Below are positions 27,086 through 37,238 of a DNA stretch of 64,000 bases, in pieces (positions within the stretch are counted from its first letter, which is position 1; each line of letters starts with the position of its first letter). The notes under the pieces are model-generated. The model ran no database searches. It was given only the letters and a program-made list of their open reading frames with translations, and was not told the DNA's origin. Both the position numbers and the translations under genes were made by a program. This DNA comes from Mangrovibacterium sp041596335 (GTDB taxonomy: Bacteria > Bacteroidota > Bacteroidia > Bacteroidales > Prolixibacteraceae): assembly GCF_041596335.1 (NCBI RefSeq), contig NZ_JBFHIT010000004.1, positions 1 through 64,000 on the forward strand, written 5' to 3'.

Positions 27086-28504
27086 ATGAACAAAGCAAAA
27101 ATAGGACTGTTCGGAATTGGATTAGATACATATTGGGATCAGTTTGAAGGATTACTGGACCGATTAAACGGCTACCAAAAGCAAATTGCAGAAAAAATGC
27201 AGGAATTTGGAGCAGATGTGGTCGATGCGGGATTAGTTGACTCTCCCGAAAAAGCAAGAGAAGCTGGTAATTTCTTAAAAACAAGTGATGTTGATATCGT
27301 TTTTCTTTACGTTTCAACCTATGCTTTGTCATCAACAGTTTTGCCAGTCGCACAAAAGCTAAAATGCCCGATTATTATTTTAAACATTCAACCCGTTGCC
27401 GCTATTGACTATGAAAATTTCAATAAATTGGGCGATCGGGGAAAAATGACCGGCGAATGGTTGGCGCATTGTCAGGCTTGTTCAGTTCCTGAGTTAGCCA
27501 ACGTATTCAATCGTGCCGGTATTGGCTACGAGTTTGTAACCGGTTATTTAGGAGAACAGGCTGTTTGGGATGATATTCAGGGATGGATTGATGCAGCGAA
27601 TGTGGCAGCAGTAATGCGCAACAACCGATTAGGCGTGTTGGGTCATTATTATTGTGGTATGTTGGATGTGTACACCGATTTAACCAAGCAAGCGGCTGCC
27701 TTTGGTACCCATATTGAGCTCGTAGAAATGTGCGAAGTGAAAAAATTCCGCGATGCTGTAACGGATACCGAGATGGAAGAAAAAATTAAGGAGTTCCATA
27801 GCACATTTGAGGTGGTTGAAGCGTGCGAGCAAGACGAAATTGAGCGTGCAGCACGCACATCGATTGCGCTCGATAAATTGGTTGAAGCACATCAGCTGGG
27901 GTCCATGGCTTACTATTACGAGGGTGAAAGTGGGAATGACTATGAAAACATAGTAACTTCGGTTATTGCCGGAAATACCTTGCTAACAGGTCGTAATGTC
28001 CCGGTAGCCGGTGAGTGCGAAGTTAAGAATGCGCAGGCTATGAAGATCATGGATTCGTTTGGAGTTGGAGGTTCTTTCTCCGAATTCTACGCCATGGATT
28101 TTAACGACGATATTGTGATGCTTGGTCACGATGGCCCGGCACACGTTGCCATTGCCGAAGGAAATGTCCAACTGGTTCCGCTTCCAATTTATCACGGAAA
28201 ACCGGGTAAAGGTCTGTCGATTCAGATGACTGTAAAACACGGTCCGGTCACCATTCTATCGGTTGTTGAAGATCGCGAAAAGGTTTTCTTGTTGGTTGCC
28301 GAAGGAGAATCCGTTAAAGGCCCTGTATTGCAAATTGGAAACACCAACAGTCGCTATCGTTTCCCGATTGGTGCCAAAGAATTTATGAATCAATGGTCAA
28401 AACAAGGACCCGCGCATCATTGCGCAATTGGCGTTGGGCATATTGCTGATAAGATTGAGAAACTGGGACATATCCTTGGGTTAGATGTAGTTCGGGTTTG
28501 TTAA
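27086..28504 (+). CDS. L-fucose/L-arabinose isomerase-family protein
   Basis: Cytoplasmic aldose-ketose isomerase of the AraA/FucI fold, 472 residues, no signal peptide. The N-terminal part (KIGLFGIGLDTYWDQFEGL) is AraA-like. Candidate metal and substrate ligands in the expected order are the Glu of YYYEGE, the Glu of VAGECEVKNA, the His of LGHDGPAH and the His pair of PAHHCAIGVGH near the C-terminus, so it looks active. Its place inside a rhamnosidase-rich PUL, divergent from an AraC regulator, suggests it converts a sugar released by the locus. The substrate could be L-rhamnose, L-fucose, L-arabinose or another sugar; no kinase or aldolase for any of them is in the window. Confidence 0.85.
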   Translation: MNKAKIGLFGIGLDTYWDQFEGLLDRLNGYQKQIAEKMQEFGADVVDAGLVDSPEKAREAGNFLKTSDVDIVFLYVSTYALSSTVLPVAQKLKCPIIILNIQPVAAIDYENFNKLGDRGKMTGEWLAHCQACSVPELANVFNRAGIGYEFVTGYLGEQAVWDDIQGWIDAANVAAVMRNNRLGVLGHYYCGMLDVYTDLTKQAAAFGTHIELVEMCEVKKFRDAVTDTEMEEKIKEFHSTFEVVEACEQDEIERAARTSIALDKLVEAHQLGSMAYYYEGESGNDYENIVTSVIAGNTLLTGRNVPVAGECEVKNAQAMKIMDSFGVGGSFSEFYAMDFNDDIVMLGHDGPAHVAIAEGNVQLVPLPIYHGKPGKGLSIQMTVKHGPVTILSVVEDREKVFLLVAEGESVKGPVLQIGNTNSRYRFPIGAKEFMNQWSKQGPAHHCAIGVGHIADKIEKLGHILGLDVVRVC

Positions 28505-28574
28505 TGAGTGCGGATTGTGGTTTCAATTGGATTATGAGTTGCTGTATTTAATAGATATCAAACGAGTTTACGTT

Positions 28575-30035
28575 ATGGGAAACAATAAAATAGCTTTTTC
28601 AATACTGCTTTTACCCCTCTTTTTTAGTTGTCAAAAAAAAGACCCGGAGGTAAAGCCCAACATTGTTTACATTCTCACCGACCAGTGGCGTGGTTCGGCA
28701 TTGGGCTATGCCGGTGACCCAAATGTAAAAACACCCCATCTGGATCAGTTCGCAAAAGAGGCAGTGAATTTTGCCAACGCGGTGTCGGTTGCGCCGGTAT
28801 GTACTCCCCACCGCGCATCTCTACTCACAGGTCGCTATCCAACTACAACTGGTATGTTTTTAAACGACTTGTATTTGCCAAGTGAGGAGCTTTGTATGGC
28901 CGAAATTTTTAAGGCTGAAGGATACAATACCGCATACCTTGGCAAATGGCATCTCGACGGGCATGGCAGGTTGAACAATGTTGAGCCGGAAAGGCGCCAG
29001 GGGTTCGACTTTTGGAAGGGTTTGGAATGCTCGCATGATTATAGCAAGGAGCCCTATTATGCCAACAACGATCCCGAGATGAAATATTGGGAAGGCTATT
29101 CTCCATACGCCATTGCAAACGAGGCAAATAATTACCTGACAGACCATGCCTCCGGCGATGAACCGTTTTTGTTGTTTGTTTCTATTGCCACACCACATTA
29201 CCCACACGGATCGGCCCCCAAAGAGATGAAGGACATGTATCCAACGGATCAATTAATACTTAGTCCCAACGTTCCGGCAGAAATGGAAGAAAAAACGCGT
29301 AAGGAGTTGCAAGGATACTACGGTCATTGTACTGCTACCGATAAAGCCATTGGAACTATTCTCGAAAAACTTAAAACCCTCAATTTAATGGAGAATACCA
29401 TCGTTGTATTTACATCCGATCATGGCGAAATGATGGGGGCTCACGGCGTAAAACCTTTTGTTAAACAACTCGCGTGGGACGAATCCATCCGGGTCCCGTT
29501 CCTAATCTCTTATCCATCCATTGGCAACAATAAAGGGGCAGTCGTTAATGCACCAATTAACACCCCCGATATACTTCCGTCATTGCTGGGGTTGGCAAAC
29601 CTGCAGATACCACCAACCATTGAGGGCGAAAATCTAGCCCAGTTGATTAAGCAGCCCGATCCAAATGTCGATAGAGTTGCTTTGGTGATGAATCCTGCTC
29701 CATTTGGGGGTAATTATAAAGATCAGGAATATCGCGCTATCCGCACAAAACAGTACACCTATGCACGTACGCCAGAAGGTGCGGCGATGCTTTTCGACAA
29801 CCTGAATGATCCCTTTCAGATGGATAATTTGGTGAATAAACCAGCGTTCGCATTAGTTCAACAGGATTTGGATCAGCATTTAAATAGCAAATTGGAGATG
29901 ATAGGCGATGACTTTAAAGCGCGTGATTATTACATGCAAAAATGGGGTTATGTGCTGGATCAAAAAAAACACGCCATTAATTATTGGGGTTTCAATGAAG
30001 GTACGGGTGTCGTGCAATCGCCTGGCTTAAACTAA
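28575..30035 (+). CDS. Type I sulfatase with CTPHR signature, lipoprotein
   Basis: S1 sulfatase of 486 residues. The start at 28575 gives MGNNKIAFSILLLPLFFSC, an SPII signal; a longer frame back to a TTG at 28515 adds nothing plausible. The signature CTPHRASLLTGRYP has the formylglycine Cys at about residue 76, with His in place of the usual Ser two residues after... the Pro position being retained; CxPxR is the minimal recognition core for the maturing enzyme. Metal motifs are LTDQWRG and TSDHGEMMGAHG. C-terminal LFDNLNDPFQMDNL is typical. It follows the isomerase by 70 bp and precedes two GH78 genes by 50 bp, so it probably acts on the same oligosaccharides. Confidence 0.93.
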   Translation: MGNNKIAFSILLLPLFFSCQKKDPEVKPNIVYILTDQWRGSALGYAGDPNVKTPHLDQFAKEAVNFANAVSVAPVCTPHRASLLTGRYPTTTGMFLNDLYLPSEELCMAEIFKAEGYNTAYLGKWHLDGHGRLNNVEPERRQGFDFWKGLECSHDYSKEPYYANNDPEMKYWEGYSPYAIANEANNYLTDHASGDEPFLLFVSIATPHYPHGSAPKEMKDMYPTDQLILSPNVPAEMEEKTRKELQGYYGHCTATDKAIGTILEKLKTLNLMENTIVVFTSDHGEMMGAHGVKPFVKQLAWDESIRVPFLISYPSIGNNKGAVVNAPINTPDILPSLLGLANLQIPPTIEGENLAQLIKQPDPNVDRVALVMNPAPFGGNYKDQEYRAIRTKQYTYARTPEGAAMLFDNLNDPFQMDNLVNKPAFALVQQDLDQHLNSKLEMIGDDFKARDYYMQKWGYVLDQKKHAINYWGFNEGTGVVQSPGLN

Positions 30036-30085
30036 TCACTCGTATGCGCCCCAAACGGGTGCTTAACGCACATACCAAAACTAAC

Positions 30086-33000
30086 ATGATAAAACCAATT
30101 CTTTTTATTCTGTTTTGTTTCTTCATGGTTTCATGCGGGAACAGAGCCAATAACGTAAAACTAACCGACCTGCGCTGCGAATACAGGGTCGCCCCTTTAG
30201 GTATCGACAATATTTCTCCTCGTTTAAGTTGGAAACTGGTAGATTTTAAACATACACGCGGACAAAAACAAACGGCATATCAAGTGTTAGTAGCCAGTAG
30301 CCCTGAATTATTAGCTCAAGATCAAGGCGACCTGTGGGATTCGGGGAAGACCAATTCTAATCAATCTGTAAATGTGCTTTACCAAGGCAATGCATTGTCT
30401 TCAGAACAAGCCTGTTACTGGAAGGTGCGCGTTTGGGATTTAAACGGAGAACCTTCTGATTGGAGCGATGCTGCTAAATTTACCATCGGATTGCTCTATC
30501 CTAACGATTGGAAAGGCGACTGGATTTATAAGAAAGATCAAAACAAAAAAGACCATAACTGGTACCGCAAGAATTTTACCTTAGACGATGAGGCGACTTC
30601 GGCCAAGGTTTATGTAGCTTCATTCGGCTATCACGAAATTTATGTAAACGGGCAAAAAGTAAGCGAAGGCGTCATGAATCCCGTCTATTCGTTCATGAAA
30701 AAACGCTTGCCTTACCTCACCTACGATATTAAAGATTATCTAAAGAAAGGTGATAATGTTATTGGAGTTTGGCATGCTGCCGGTTGGGCGCGCTGGGGCA
30801 GAGTAGAGGAGTATTACGACCCACCATTTGTGTTTAAAGCTCAGGCTAAGATTTCTGTTAACAACTCAGATCAAATACTGGTATCCGACACATCGTGGAA
30901 ATGTAAAAAAAGCTACAGCTCATATAGCGGAAGATGGGATATTTTAGGTTTCGGAGGCGAAATTATTGACGAACGTTTACGAGAGGATGATTGGAATACG
31001 GCCGAATACGATGATTCTGATTGGGCCAATGCCGTAGTTTTCGATCAATCCACAGCCACTGAAGTTGGCGTTGCTGATATAACCTTAGGCCCCAAAGGTG
31101 CAGTGTTGGTGCCAAGTACCGATGATAACCCACCTACCAGTAAAATTACTGCCACACTTAGCGCTCAAATGGTGGAGCCCCAAGTAAAGTTCAAAGAAAT
31201 AAAGCCTATTGGGGTACAGAAAAACAATGACGGCTCGTATGTAATTGACATGGGCGAAAGTTATACAGGCTATTTCGAAATGAATGTATTCAATGGCTCA
31301 GAGGGCGACACTGTCATGTTTGAAATAGCCGACCAAACAGGGCGTTCATCTAGTTATAAGCAGAAGAGCATGTATATCTTTGATAAATCAGGCACTGGTC
31401 ATTTCACCAACCGCTTTAATTTGGCTGGTGGCCGATGGATAACCATTACAGGTATCAACTATAAGCCAGAGTTAAAAGATATTAAAGGTTATGTGATTAC
31501 AAATGACCGCAAGCAGATTAGTAGCTTTGAAAGTTCGAGCGAACTATTAAATAAAATCTATCAAATCAACCTAAATACCTACCTCGCTAATACCATCGAC
31601 GGCATTTTAGTCGATTGTCCGCACCGCGAACGTCGTGGTTGGGGAGAGGTAACGGTTGCGGCCATGTATGGCGATGCCTTACCCAACTTCGAAAGTGGGG
31701 CTTACATGGCGCAATACGCCCAATTCATGCAAGATGCTCAGGCCGATGATGGAAAGATGCGGGCTGTGATAAACGGAGACGATTTTCAGTTTCTGATGTG
31801 GATGGCTAACAGCCCAATTACCATTTGGGAAACCTACCGTATGTTGGGCGATAAACGCTTGTTGGAGAATCATTTTACCACAATGGTGAAATGGATGGAT
31901 TGGCTCCACGCGCATTCGGACAACACAAGCGGAGGCGCACTTAAAATTGGAGAACAGGGCTCAATGGAATTTCCCGGTTTGGGCGATTGGTGTACGCCAC
32001 GTGGTAATTTCTGGTCGGCTAGTAATTCGCCAGAGTCAGCTCATTTTAATAACTGCACTTATGCCTATATGCTCGAATGTGCTACAAGCATAGCTGAAGT
32101 GTTGGGCAAGACCGAAGAAGCAAAAACATATATCGCTCGTTTGTCCGTACAACAAAAAGCCACGCATCAGCAAACCTACAATCCGGAAACGGGAAAATAT
32201 GGCGAAGGGCATCAAGTAAATCAGGCTTTTGCGCTGATTTCGGGTGTGACGCCTGAGCCCGAAAGGCAGAAAGTATATGCGAATTTGGTCGATCAGGTGT
32301 TGTATAAATTCCCCTATTACGATACCGGGAGCTCGGGACAGGCACTTTACACCCGTTTCTTTACCGAGTATGCCGAACGTATGGATTTGATTTATGGATT
32401 ATTGCAAGATAAATCACACCCAAGCTATGGGTACTTTATTGAGCAAGGAAAAACTGTGTGGCCAGAGCGTTGGTCGGCTGTAGGCGGAAGTCAAATTCAC
32501 ACTTGTTATACCGGAATTGGCGGATACTTCATTAAAGGCTTTGGTGGTATTCGGCCCGATTCGGAAGCTTATGGTATGCAACATTTTTTAATTAAACCCT
32601 CACCGGTGGGCGATCTAAGCTATGCCAATACCTCATACGAATCGATGTACGGAACGATTGTGGTGAATTGGGAGAGAAGCGACACAGTAGTGCACTATCA
32701 CCTTGAAATACCGGTAAATACCACGGCAAAAGTATATCTTCCTGCCAAGCATAAGGAGGATGTGATGGAAGGCGAAATCGTGGCTGAAAAAGTAAATGGC
32801 GTTAACTACATAGGCACCGAAAAAAGCGATGCAGTGGGGAATTATGTGATTTATGAACTAGGCTCAGGGGAGTATAATTTCACCGTAAATGCAGTGCCTG
32901 AAACAAGTTATCCGGAACCGCTCAATCCAACAAATAATCTAGCTACAATTGGTCGAATGAATGCCTCGTCCATGTTTATTCAATCAGAAAAACTCCCCGG

Positions 33001-33322
33001 TTTTGAGGCTTTTAAAGCCAACGATGAAAACGTGGAAACGGCATGGAAAGCTAATCAGGCAAACAACGAATGGCTGGAAATCGAATGGGTAAAACCGCAA
33101 GTATTTAACCAAATCCGTATCAGAGAAAAAGGAAATCATATTGAATCGTATAAATTACAATATCAAAAAGGTAGTGAGTGGATGGACATCATATCTGCGA
33201 ATACTATGGGAGAACAAAAAGAACACCGATTCAAAGACGTTTCCTCCAACAAGTGTAGAGTATTAATTCTAAATGCCACAGACAAACCAACAATTGCAGA
33301 GTTTGACGTTTGGTGCAAATAA
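30086..33322 (+). CDS. GH78 alpha-L-rhamnosidase with C-terminal discoidin-like module, lipoprotein (copy 1)
   Basis: 1078 residues from ATG 30086 (MIKPILFILFCFFMVSC, SPII); an in-frame ATG at 30044 is less likely. Order: Fn3-like domain (SPRLSWKLVD), CBM67-like region (YVNGQKVSEGVMNP), (alpha/alpha)6 domain with DCPHRERRGWGE (likely acid Glu515) and VWPERW (likely base Glu794), C-terminal beta domain, then a F5/8-type-C-like module of about 130 residues (ATIGRMNASSMFI, ANDENVETAWKAN, WLEIEWVKPQVFN). The extra module probably binds glycan. The gene 8 bp downstream encodes the same architecture and is clearly a duplicate. Confidence 0.93.
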   Translation: MIKPILFILFCFFMVSCGNRANNVKLTDLRCEYRVAPLGIDNISPRLSWKLVDFKHTRGQKQTAYQVLVASSPELLAQDQGDLWDSGKTNSNQSVNVLYQGNALSSEQACYWKVRVWDLNGEPSDWSDAAKFTIGLLYPNDWKGDWIYKKDQNKKDHNWYRKNFTLDDEATSAKVYVASFGYHEIYVNGQKVSEGVMNPVYSFMKKRLPYLTYDIKDYLKKGDNVIGVWHAAGWARWGRVEEYYDPPFVFKAQAKISVNNSDQILVSDTSWKCKKSYSSYSGRWDILGFGGEIIDERLREDDWNTAEYDDSDWANAVVFDQSTATEVGVADITLGPKGAVLVPSTDDNPPTSKITATLSAQMVEPQVKFKEIKPIGVQKNNDGSYVIDMGESYTGYFEMNVFNGSEGDTVMFEIADQTGRSSSYKQKSMYIFDKSGTGHFTNRFNLAGGRWITITGINYKPELKDIKGYVITNDRKQISSFESSSELLNKIYQINLNTYLANTIDGILVDCPHRERRGWGEVTVAAMYGDALPNFESGAYMAQYAQFMQDAQADDGKMRAVINGDDFQFLMWMANSPITIWETYRMLGDKRLLENHFTTMVKWMDWLHAHSDNTSGGALKIGEQGSMEFPGLGDWCTPRGNFWSASNSPESAHFNNCTYAYMLECATSIAEVLGKTEEAKTYIARLSVQQKATHQQTYNPETGKYGEGHQVNQAFALISGVTPEPERQKVYANLVDQVLYKFPYYDTGSSGQALYTRFFTEYAERMDLIYGLLQDKSHPSYGYFIEQGKTVWPERWSAVGGSQIHTCYTGIGGYFIKGFGGIRPDSEAYGMQHFLIKPSPVGDLSYANTSYESMYGTIVVNWERSDTVVHYHLEIPVNTTAKVYLPAKHKEDVMEGEIVAEKVNGVNYIGTEKSDAVGNYVIYELGSGEYNFTVNAVPETSYPEPLNPTNNLATIGRMNASSMFIQSEKLPGFEAFKANDENVETAWKANQANNEWLEIEWVKPQVFNQIRIREKGNHIESYKLQYQKGSEWMDIISANTMGEQKEHRFKDVSSNKCRVLILNATDKPTIAEFDVWCK

Positions 33323-33330
33323 AATTTACA

Positions 33331-36300
33331 ATGAAGATGAAATCAATATTTCAAAATAGTGTGCTGGTAGTCCTGTTAGCCACGTTTATGGTAGCATGTA
33401 GTTCAAGCTCAATGCAGGTCAACGATCTCCGTTGCGAATACCGTGAAAATCCCTTAGGCATTGACAATACTAGTCCGCGCTTAAGCTGGAAAATAATTGA
33501 CAGTGAAAATACGCGTGGACAAAATCAAACCGCTTATCAAGTGTTGGTTTCCAATAGTTTGAGTAACCTAAAAAAGGATAAGGGCGATTTATGGGATTCG
33601 GGTAAAAACGCATCGAATCAGTCGGTAAATATTGTGTATCAGGGGGCTGAGCTTACTTCCAACCTAGAGTGCTACTGGAAAGTACGGGTGTGGGATAAGG
33701 ATGGAAACGTTTCTGCTTGGAGTACTCCTGCCAAATTCACTGTCGGTCTTTTACATCCGGAAGATTGGACAGGCGATTGGATCCTAAAAGAAGATCAGCT
33801 TAAAACCGATCACAACTGGTACCGCAAAAATTTTGAGTTAAAAGACAAGCCGCAATCTGCCTTGGTTTACGTGGGCTCATTTGGCTATCACGAGTTGTAT
33901 GTGAATGGTAAAAAAGTAACTGAAAATGTGCTGAATCCGGTATCCTCCTACATGAAAAAAAGGATTCCTTATCTGACCTACGATATTGCCGATAAGTTAC
34001 AAGAAGGCGATAATGTAATTGCCGTTTGGCACGCGGCAGGTTGGGCGCGTTGGCGTCGTATCTCCGAATACAGAAACATTCCATTCGTTTTTAAAGCACA
34101 GCTAGAGATTACTGCCGGCAACGAACACCTAAGTTTGGGTACCGACGAAAGCTGGAAGTGTAAGAAAAGTTATAGCGAATATTACGGCGATTGGGACATT
34201 CTTCGCTTTGGGGGCGAAACTATCGATGATAGAAACCGCGAGGACGATTGGAATACAGCCGAATATGATGACTCTTCATGGCAAAATGCGGTGGTGTATG
34301 ATTACAAGCAACTCAACGAAAAATTACCTGAGGGCGATAACATCAGCTTTGCGCTTAATTCAGCTAAAAATAGAACCTTAAGAGCCGAATACAGACCCAT
34401 TACTGCCGAATTAAGTGCACAAATGGTGGAGCCGCAAGTGAAGTTTAAAGAGTTAGATGCTATAGAAGTAAAAGACAACGCCGACGGCACCTACCGTATC
34501 GATATGGGGGAGAACTATACTGGCTTCTTTGAAATGAATTTGTACAATGGCCACGAAGGCGATTCTGTGTTGTTCGAAATTAGCGATCAAACCGAAGTGG
34601 TAATGAACTGGAAACAGAAAAGCAAATACATTTATGGCCAAAGCGGAAAGGGAACATTCTCCAACCGTTTTAATGTGGCAGGAGGGCGTTGGATTACGGT
34701 TTACGGATTGAATTACAAGCCCGTATTGAAAGATATCAAAGGCTATGTGGTGACTAACGATCGCCAACAAATCAGTCGTTTCGAAAGTTCAGATACCCTG
34801 CTCAACCAAATTTATCAGGTGAACCTGAATACCTACCTTGCCAACACCATGGACGGTATTTTGGTGGATTGTCCACACCGCGAACGCCGTGGATGGGGCG
34901 AAGTTACCGTAGCGGCCATGTATGGCGATGCCTTTCCTAACTTCGAAAGTGGGGCCTATATGGATCAATATGCGCAATACATGCGCGATGCTCAGTTTAA
35001 TGACGGACAAACACGGGCGGTGCTCAACGAGGAGGATCGGCCATTTCTAATGTGGAAAGCCAATAGCCCCATTACCCTGTGGGAAACCTACAATACCACC
35101 GGCGATAAATCGTTTTTGGAAAACAATTACGAATCGATGCAAAAATGGATGACCTGGATGCACAATGCTTCCAACTATGAAACCGGAGGCGCGCTTAAAA
35201 TTGGCACACAAGGTTTGCGCGAAATGCCCGGTTTGGGCGACTGGTGTACGCCACGCGGCAATTTTTGGGACAGCAGCAATTCGCCCGAAGCGGCACATTT
35301 TAACAACTGTGTTTACGCGTTTATGCTTCAGTGTTCCATGAAAATGGCCGAAGCATTGGGCAAAAGTGACGATGCTGAAGTGTTTGCAGACCGACTAATA
35401 GTACAACAAAAAGCCACACATGCATTGTCGTACGATGCGGCCACGGGCAAATACCTCGATGGCCGTCAGGTAAATCAGGCTTTTGCCTTGTTATCCGGCG
35501 TCACTCCGCCGGAGGAAGTGGCTAAAGTTACGGCACAACTGGAAGATAACATGCTTTATCGCTTCCCATACTACGATACCGGGAGCTCGGGTCAGGCACT
35601 TTATACGCGCTATTTTATCGAGGGGGGCGAGCGCATGGATTTGATTTACGAACTCCTGCAAGATACCCGTCACCCAAGTTATGGCTACTTTCTGCGCCAG
35701 GGACATACCACCTGGCCCGAGCGGTGGTCGGCTGTAGGCAATAGTCAAATTCATACTTGCGATACGGGTATTGGGGGCTATTTTATCAAAGGTTTTGGTG
35801 GCATTCGCTCAGGCGAGAACGGTGGAATGCAAGATTTTATCATCAAACCAGCTCTTGTTGGGAATTTAGCTTACGCGAATACTTCTTTTGAATCGATGTA
35901 TGGAAAAGTAGTGGTGAATTGGGAAAAATCCGGTGATGGTGCCACATTTCATGTTGAAATCCCGGTTAACACTTCATCTAAAATATATCTTCCGGCTGTT
36001 GCTAAGGAAAAGGTGTTGGAAGGAGATCTTCCGGCTGAAAACGCTGAGGGTGTAACTTACCTAGGGACAGAAAAAAGCGATGCTATGGGTAACTATGTCG
36101 TATTTGAAGCAGTCTCCGGAGTTTACAATTTCAAGGTAAACCAATTGCCTGAAACTACATTTCCCGATCCGATTTATAACGGCTACAACCTGTCCGTAAT
36201 TGGACGCATGAATGCTTCATCGATGTATATTGAAACGGAAAAAGATCCGGGTTTCGAAGCCTTTAAAGCCAATGATGAAAACAAGGAAACAGCTTGGAAA

Positions 36301-36597
36301 GCGAATGGTTTGAGTGATGAATGGCTGGAGGTTGAATGGCTTAAACCACAGATCTTTAATTCAGTTGTTATTCATGAGGTAGGCAATAGTATTGAACGCT
36401 ATAAAATTCAATACTGGAATAATCAGACTTGGGTTGACATTGTTGAGGGCGACTTGATTGGAGCCGAAAAGACTCTTGCGTTTTCTCCAGTAACAGCGGG
36501 CAAATGTCGCATATATATCAGCAATGCAAAGGAAAGACCATCAATAGGCGAGTTGGCAATCATAAAGGCAAACCCGAGTCTTATGTCGGCACAATAA
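33331..36597 (+). CDS. GH78 alpha-L-rhamnosidase with C-terminal discoidin-like module, lipoprotein (copy 2)
   Basis: 1088 residues, start at 33331 (SPII signal ending MVACSS). It matches the preceding protein end to end, including the Fn3-like start (SPRLSWKIID), DCPHRERRGWGE (likely acid Glu518), TWPERWSAVG (base) and the C-terminal module (IGRMNASSMYIETEKDPGFEAFKANDE). Differences are scattered through the CBM67-like region and around 340-380, where this copy carries an altered linker (NSAKNRTLRAEYRP). That is an in-line tandem duplication with later divergence, probably to separate linkages or sulfation states. A hairpin terminator lies about 140 bp downstream, ending this unit. Confidence 0.93.
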   Translation: MKMKSIFQNSVLVVLLATFMVACSSSSMQVNDLRCEYRENPLGIDNTSPRLSWKIIDSENTRGQNQTAYQVLVSNSLSNLKKDKGDLWDSGKNASNQSVNIVYQGAELTSNLECYWKVRVWDKDGNVSAWSTPAKFTVGLLHPEDWTGDWILKEDQLKTDHNWYRKNFELKDKPQSALVYVGSFGYHELYVNGKKVTENVLNPVSSYMKKRIPYLTYDIADKLQEGDNVIAVWHAAGWARWRRISEYRNIPFVFKAQLEITAGNEHLSLGTDESWKCKKSYSEYYGDWDILRFGGETIDDRNREDDWNTAEYDDSSWQNAVVYDYKQLNEKLPEGDNISFALNSAKNRTLRAEYRPITAELSAQMVEPQVKFKELDAIEVKDNADGTYRIDMGENYTGFFEMNLYNGHEGDSVLFEISDQTEVVMNWKQKSKYIYGQSGKGTFSNRFNVAGGRWITVYGLNYKPVLKDIKGYVVTNDRQQISRFESSDTLLNQIYQVNLNTYLANTMDGILVDCPHRERRGWGEVTVAAMYGDAFPNFESGAYMDQYAQYMRDAQFNDGQTRAVLNEEDRPFLMWKANSPITLWETYNTTGDKSFLENNYESMQKWMTWMHNASNYETGGALKIGTQGLREMPGLGDWCTPRGNFWDSSNSPEAAHFNNCVYAFMLQCSMKMAEALGKSDDAEVFADRLIVQQKATHALSYDAATGKYLDGRQVNQAFALLSGVTPPEEVAKVTAQLEDNMLYRFPYYDTGSSGQALYTRYFIEGGERMDLIYELLQDTRHPSYGYFLRQGHTTWPERWSAVGNSQIHTCDTGIGGYFIKGFGGIRSGENGGMQDFIIKPALVGNLAYANTSFESMYGKVVVNWEKSGDGATFHVEIPVNTSSKIYLPAVAKEKVLEGDLPAENAEGVTYLGTEKSDAMGNYVVFEAVSGVYNFKVNQLPETTFPDPIYNGYNLSVIGRMNASSMYIETEKDPGFEAFKANDENKETAWKANGLSDEWLEVEWLKPQIFNSVVIHEVGNSIERYKIQYWNNQTWVDIVEGDLIGAEKTLAFSPVTAGKCRIYISNAKERPSIGELAIIKANPSLMSAQ

Positions 36598-36738
36598 AGG
36601 GAGTTGGCCAAATTCACCAACAGACCGATAGTGATACCAATGCCAATCCAACCAAATAAGAAAGTCGAGTCAGAAATCAGACAGCATGTAGAATAGATAC
36701 AAGATTTTAAGTATTATCTCATTAACTGTGTAAAAATT

Positions 36739-36769
36739 AAAATACCGAGGGTTATCTCCCGGTATTTTT
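36739..36769 (+). terminator. Intrinsic terminator after the GH78 pair
   Basis: AAAATACCG (36739-36747) pairs perfectly with CGGTATTTT (36760-36768) around a 12-nt loop. Five Ts at the 3' side (36765-36769) form the tract. It lies about 140 bp past the last GH78 stop. The stem is A/T-rich at its base, so it may also work in the other direction. Confidence 0.7.
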
Positions 36770-36868
36770 CGTTAATTTAAAATTACACTGAGAAGAAGAA
36801 TTACTGGATGATGACTTTCTGAAGCAGTTTAAGTCAGGAGGATAGTACAAGATTTTACTCTGCTGCAA

Positions 36869-37094
36869 TTATTTTATTCGTTTAAACTGAAGCGGAGAAA
36901 CTCCTTTAACTTTTTTGAATGAAATTGAAAATGTAATCTTTCGGTGAAATATCTGTAATACTCTTAAATTTTCTGTAAAAACTCGTGCGACTCATGTGCA
37001 TTAAATCAGCCAATTGATATTTGGCCTTTGATGAATTTAATGAACTCGCTTTTAACTTAAATGCGACTGAAGGTTTCACTGCAAACTGTAAATC
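36869..37094 (-). pseudogene. Remnant of an AraC/HTCS-type regulator C-terminus
   Basis: Read on the minus strand, one frame gives YQLADLMHMSRTSFYRKFK followed by SITDISPKDYIFNF, the first helix-turn-helix of an AraC domain in the style of hybrid two-component systems. The frame then hits a stop. In the next frame FKKVKGVSPLQFKRIK and TAA (36869) give the normal end of the second helix-turn-helix. About 30 residues between the two are missing and the frame is shifted, and nothing recognisable precedes the first part beyond a stop at 37095. It is a broken regulator gene, very probably the former sensor-regulator of this PUL. Confidence 0.75.
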
Positions 37095-37207
37095 TTAAGC
37101 CATGTTAAACAGCTCGTTTGTGGCCTCAAAGACAACTTTGGCTACAGATCTTATTGTTGTAATTAAGATAAAAATCCCACTTTCTTTTATCAATTTATCA
37201 GTAAAAG

Positions 37208-37238
37208 TTTCAATAAAACTATAATTAATCTATTTTTG
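37208..37238 (+). promoter_or_regulatory. Candidate Bacteroidota promoter for iorA
   Basis: TATTTTTG (37231-37238) fits the TAnnTTTG -7 box. TTTC (37208-37211), 19 nt upstream, is a weak match to the TTTG -33 element. The start codon is 61 nt downstream. Confidence 0.5.
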
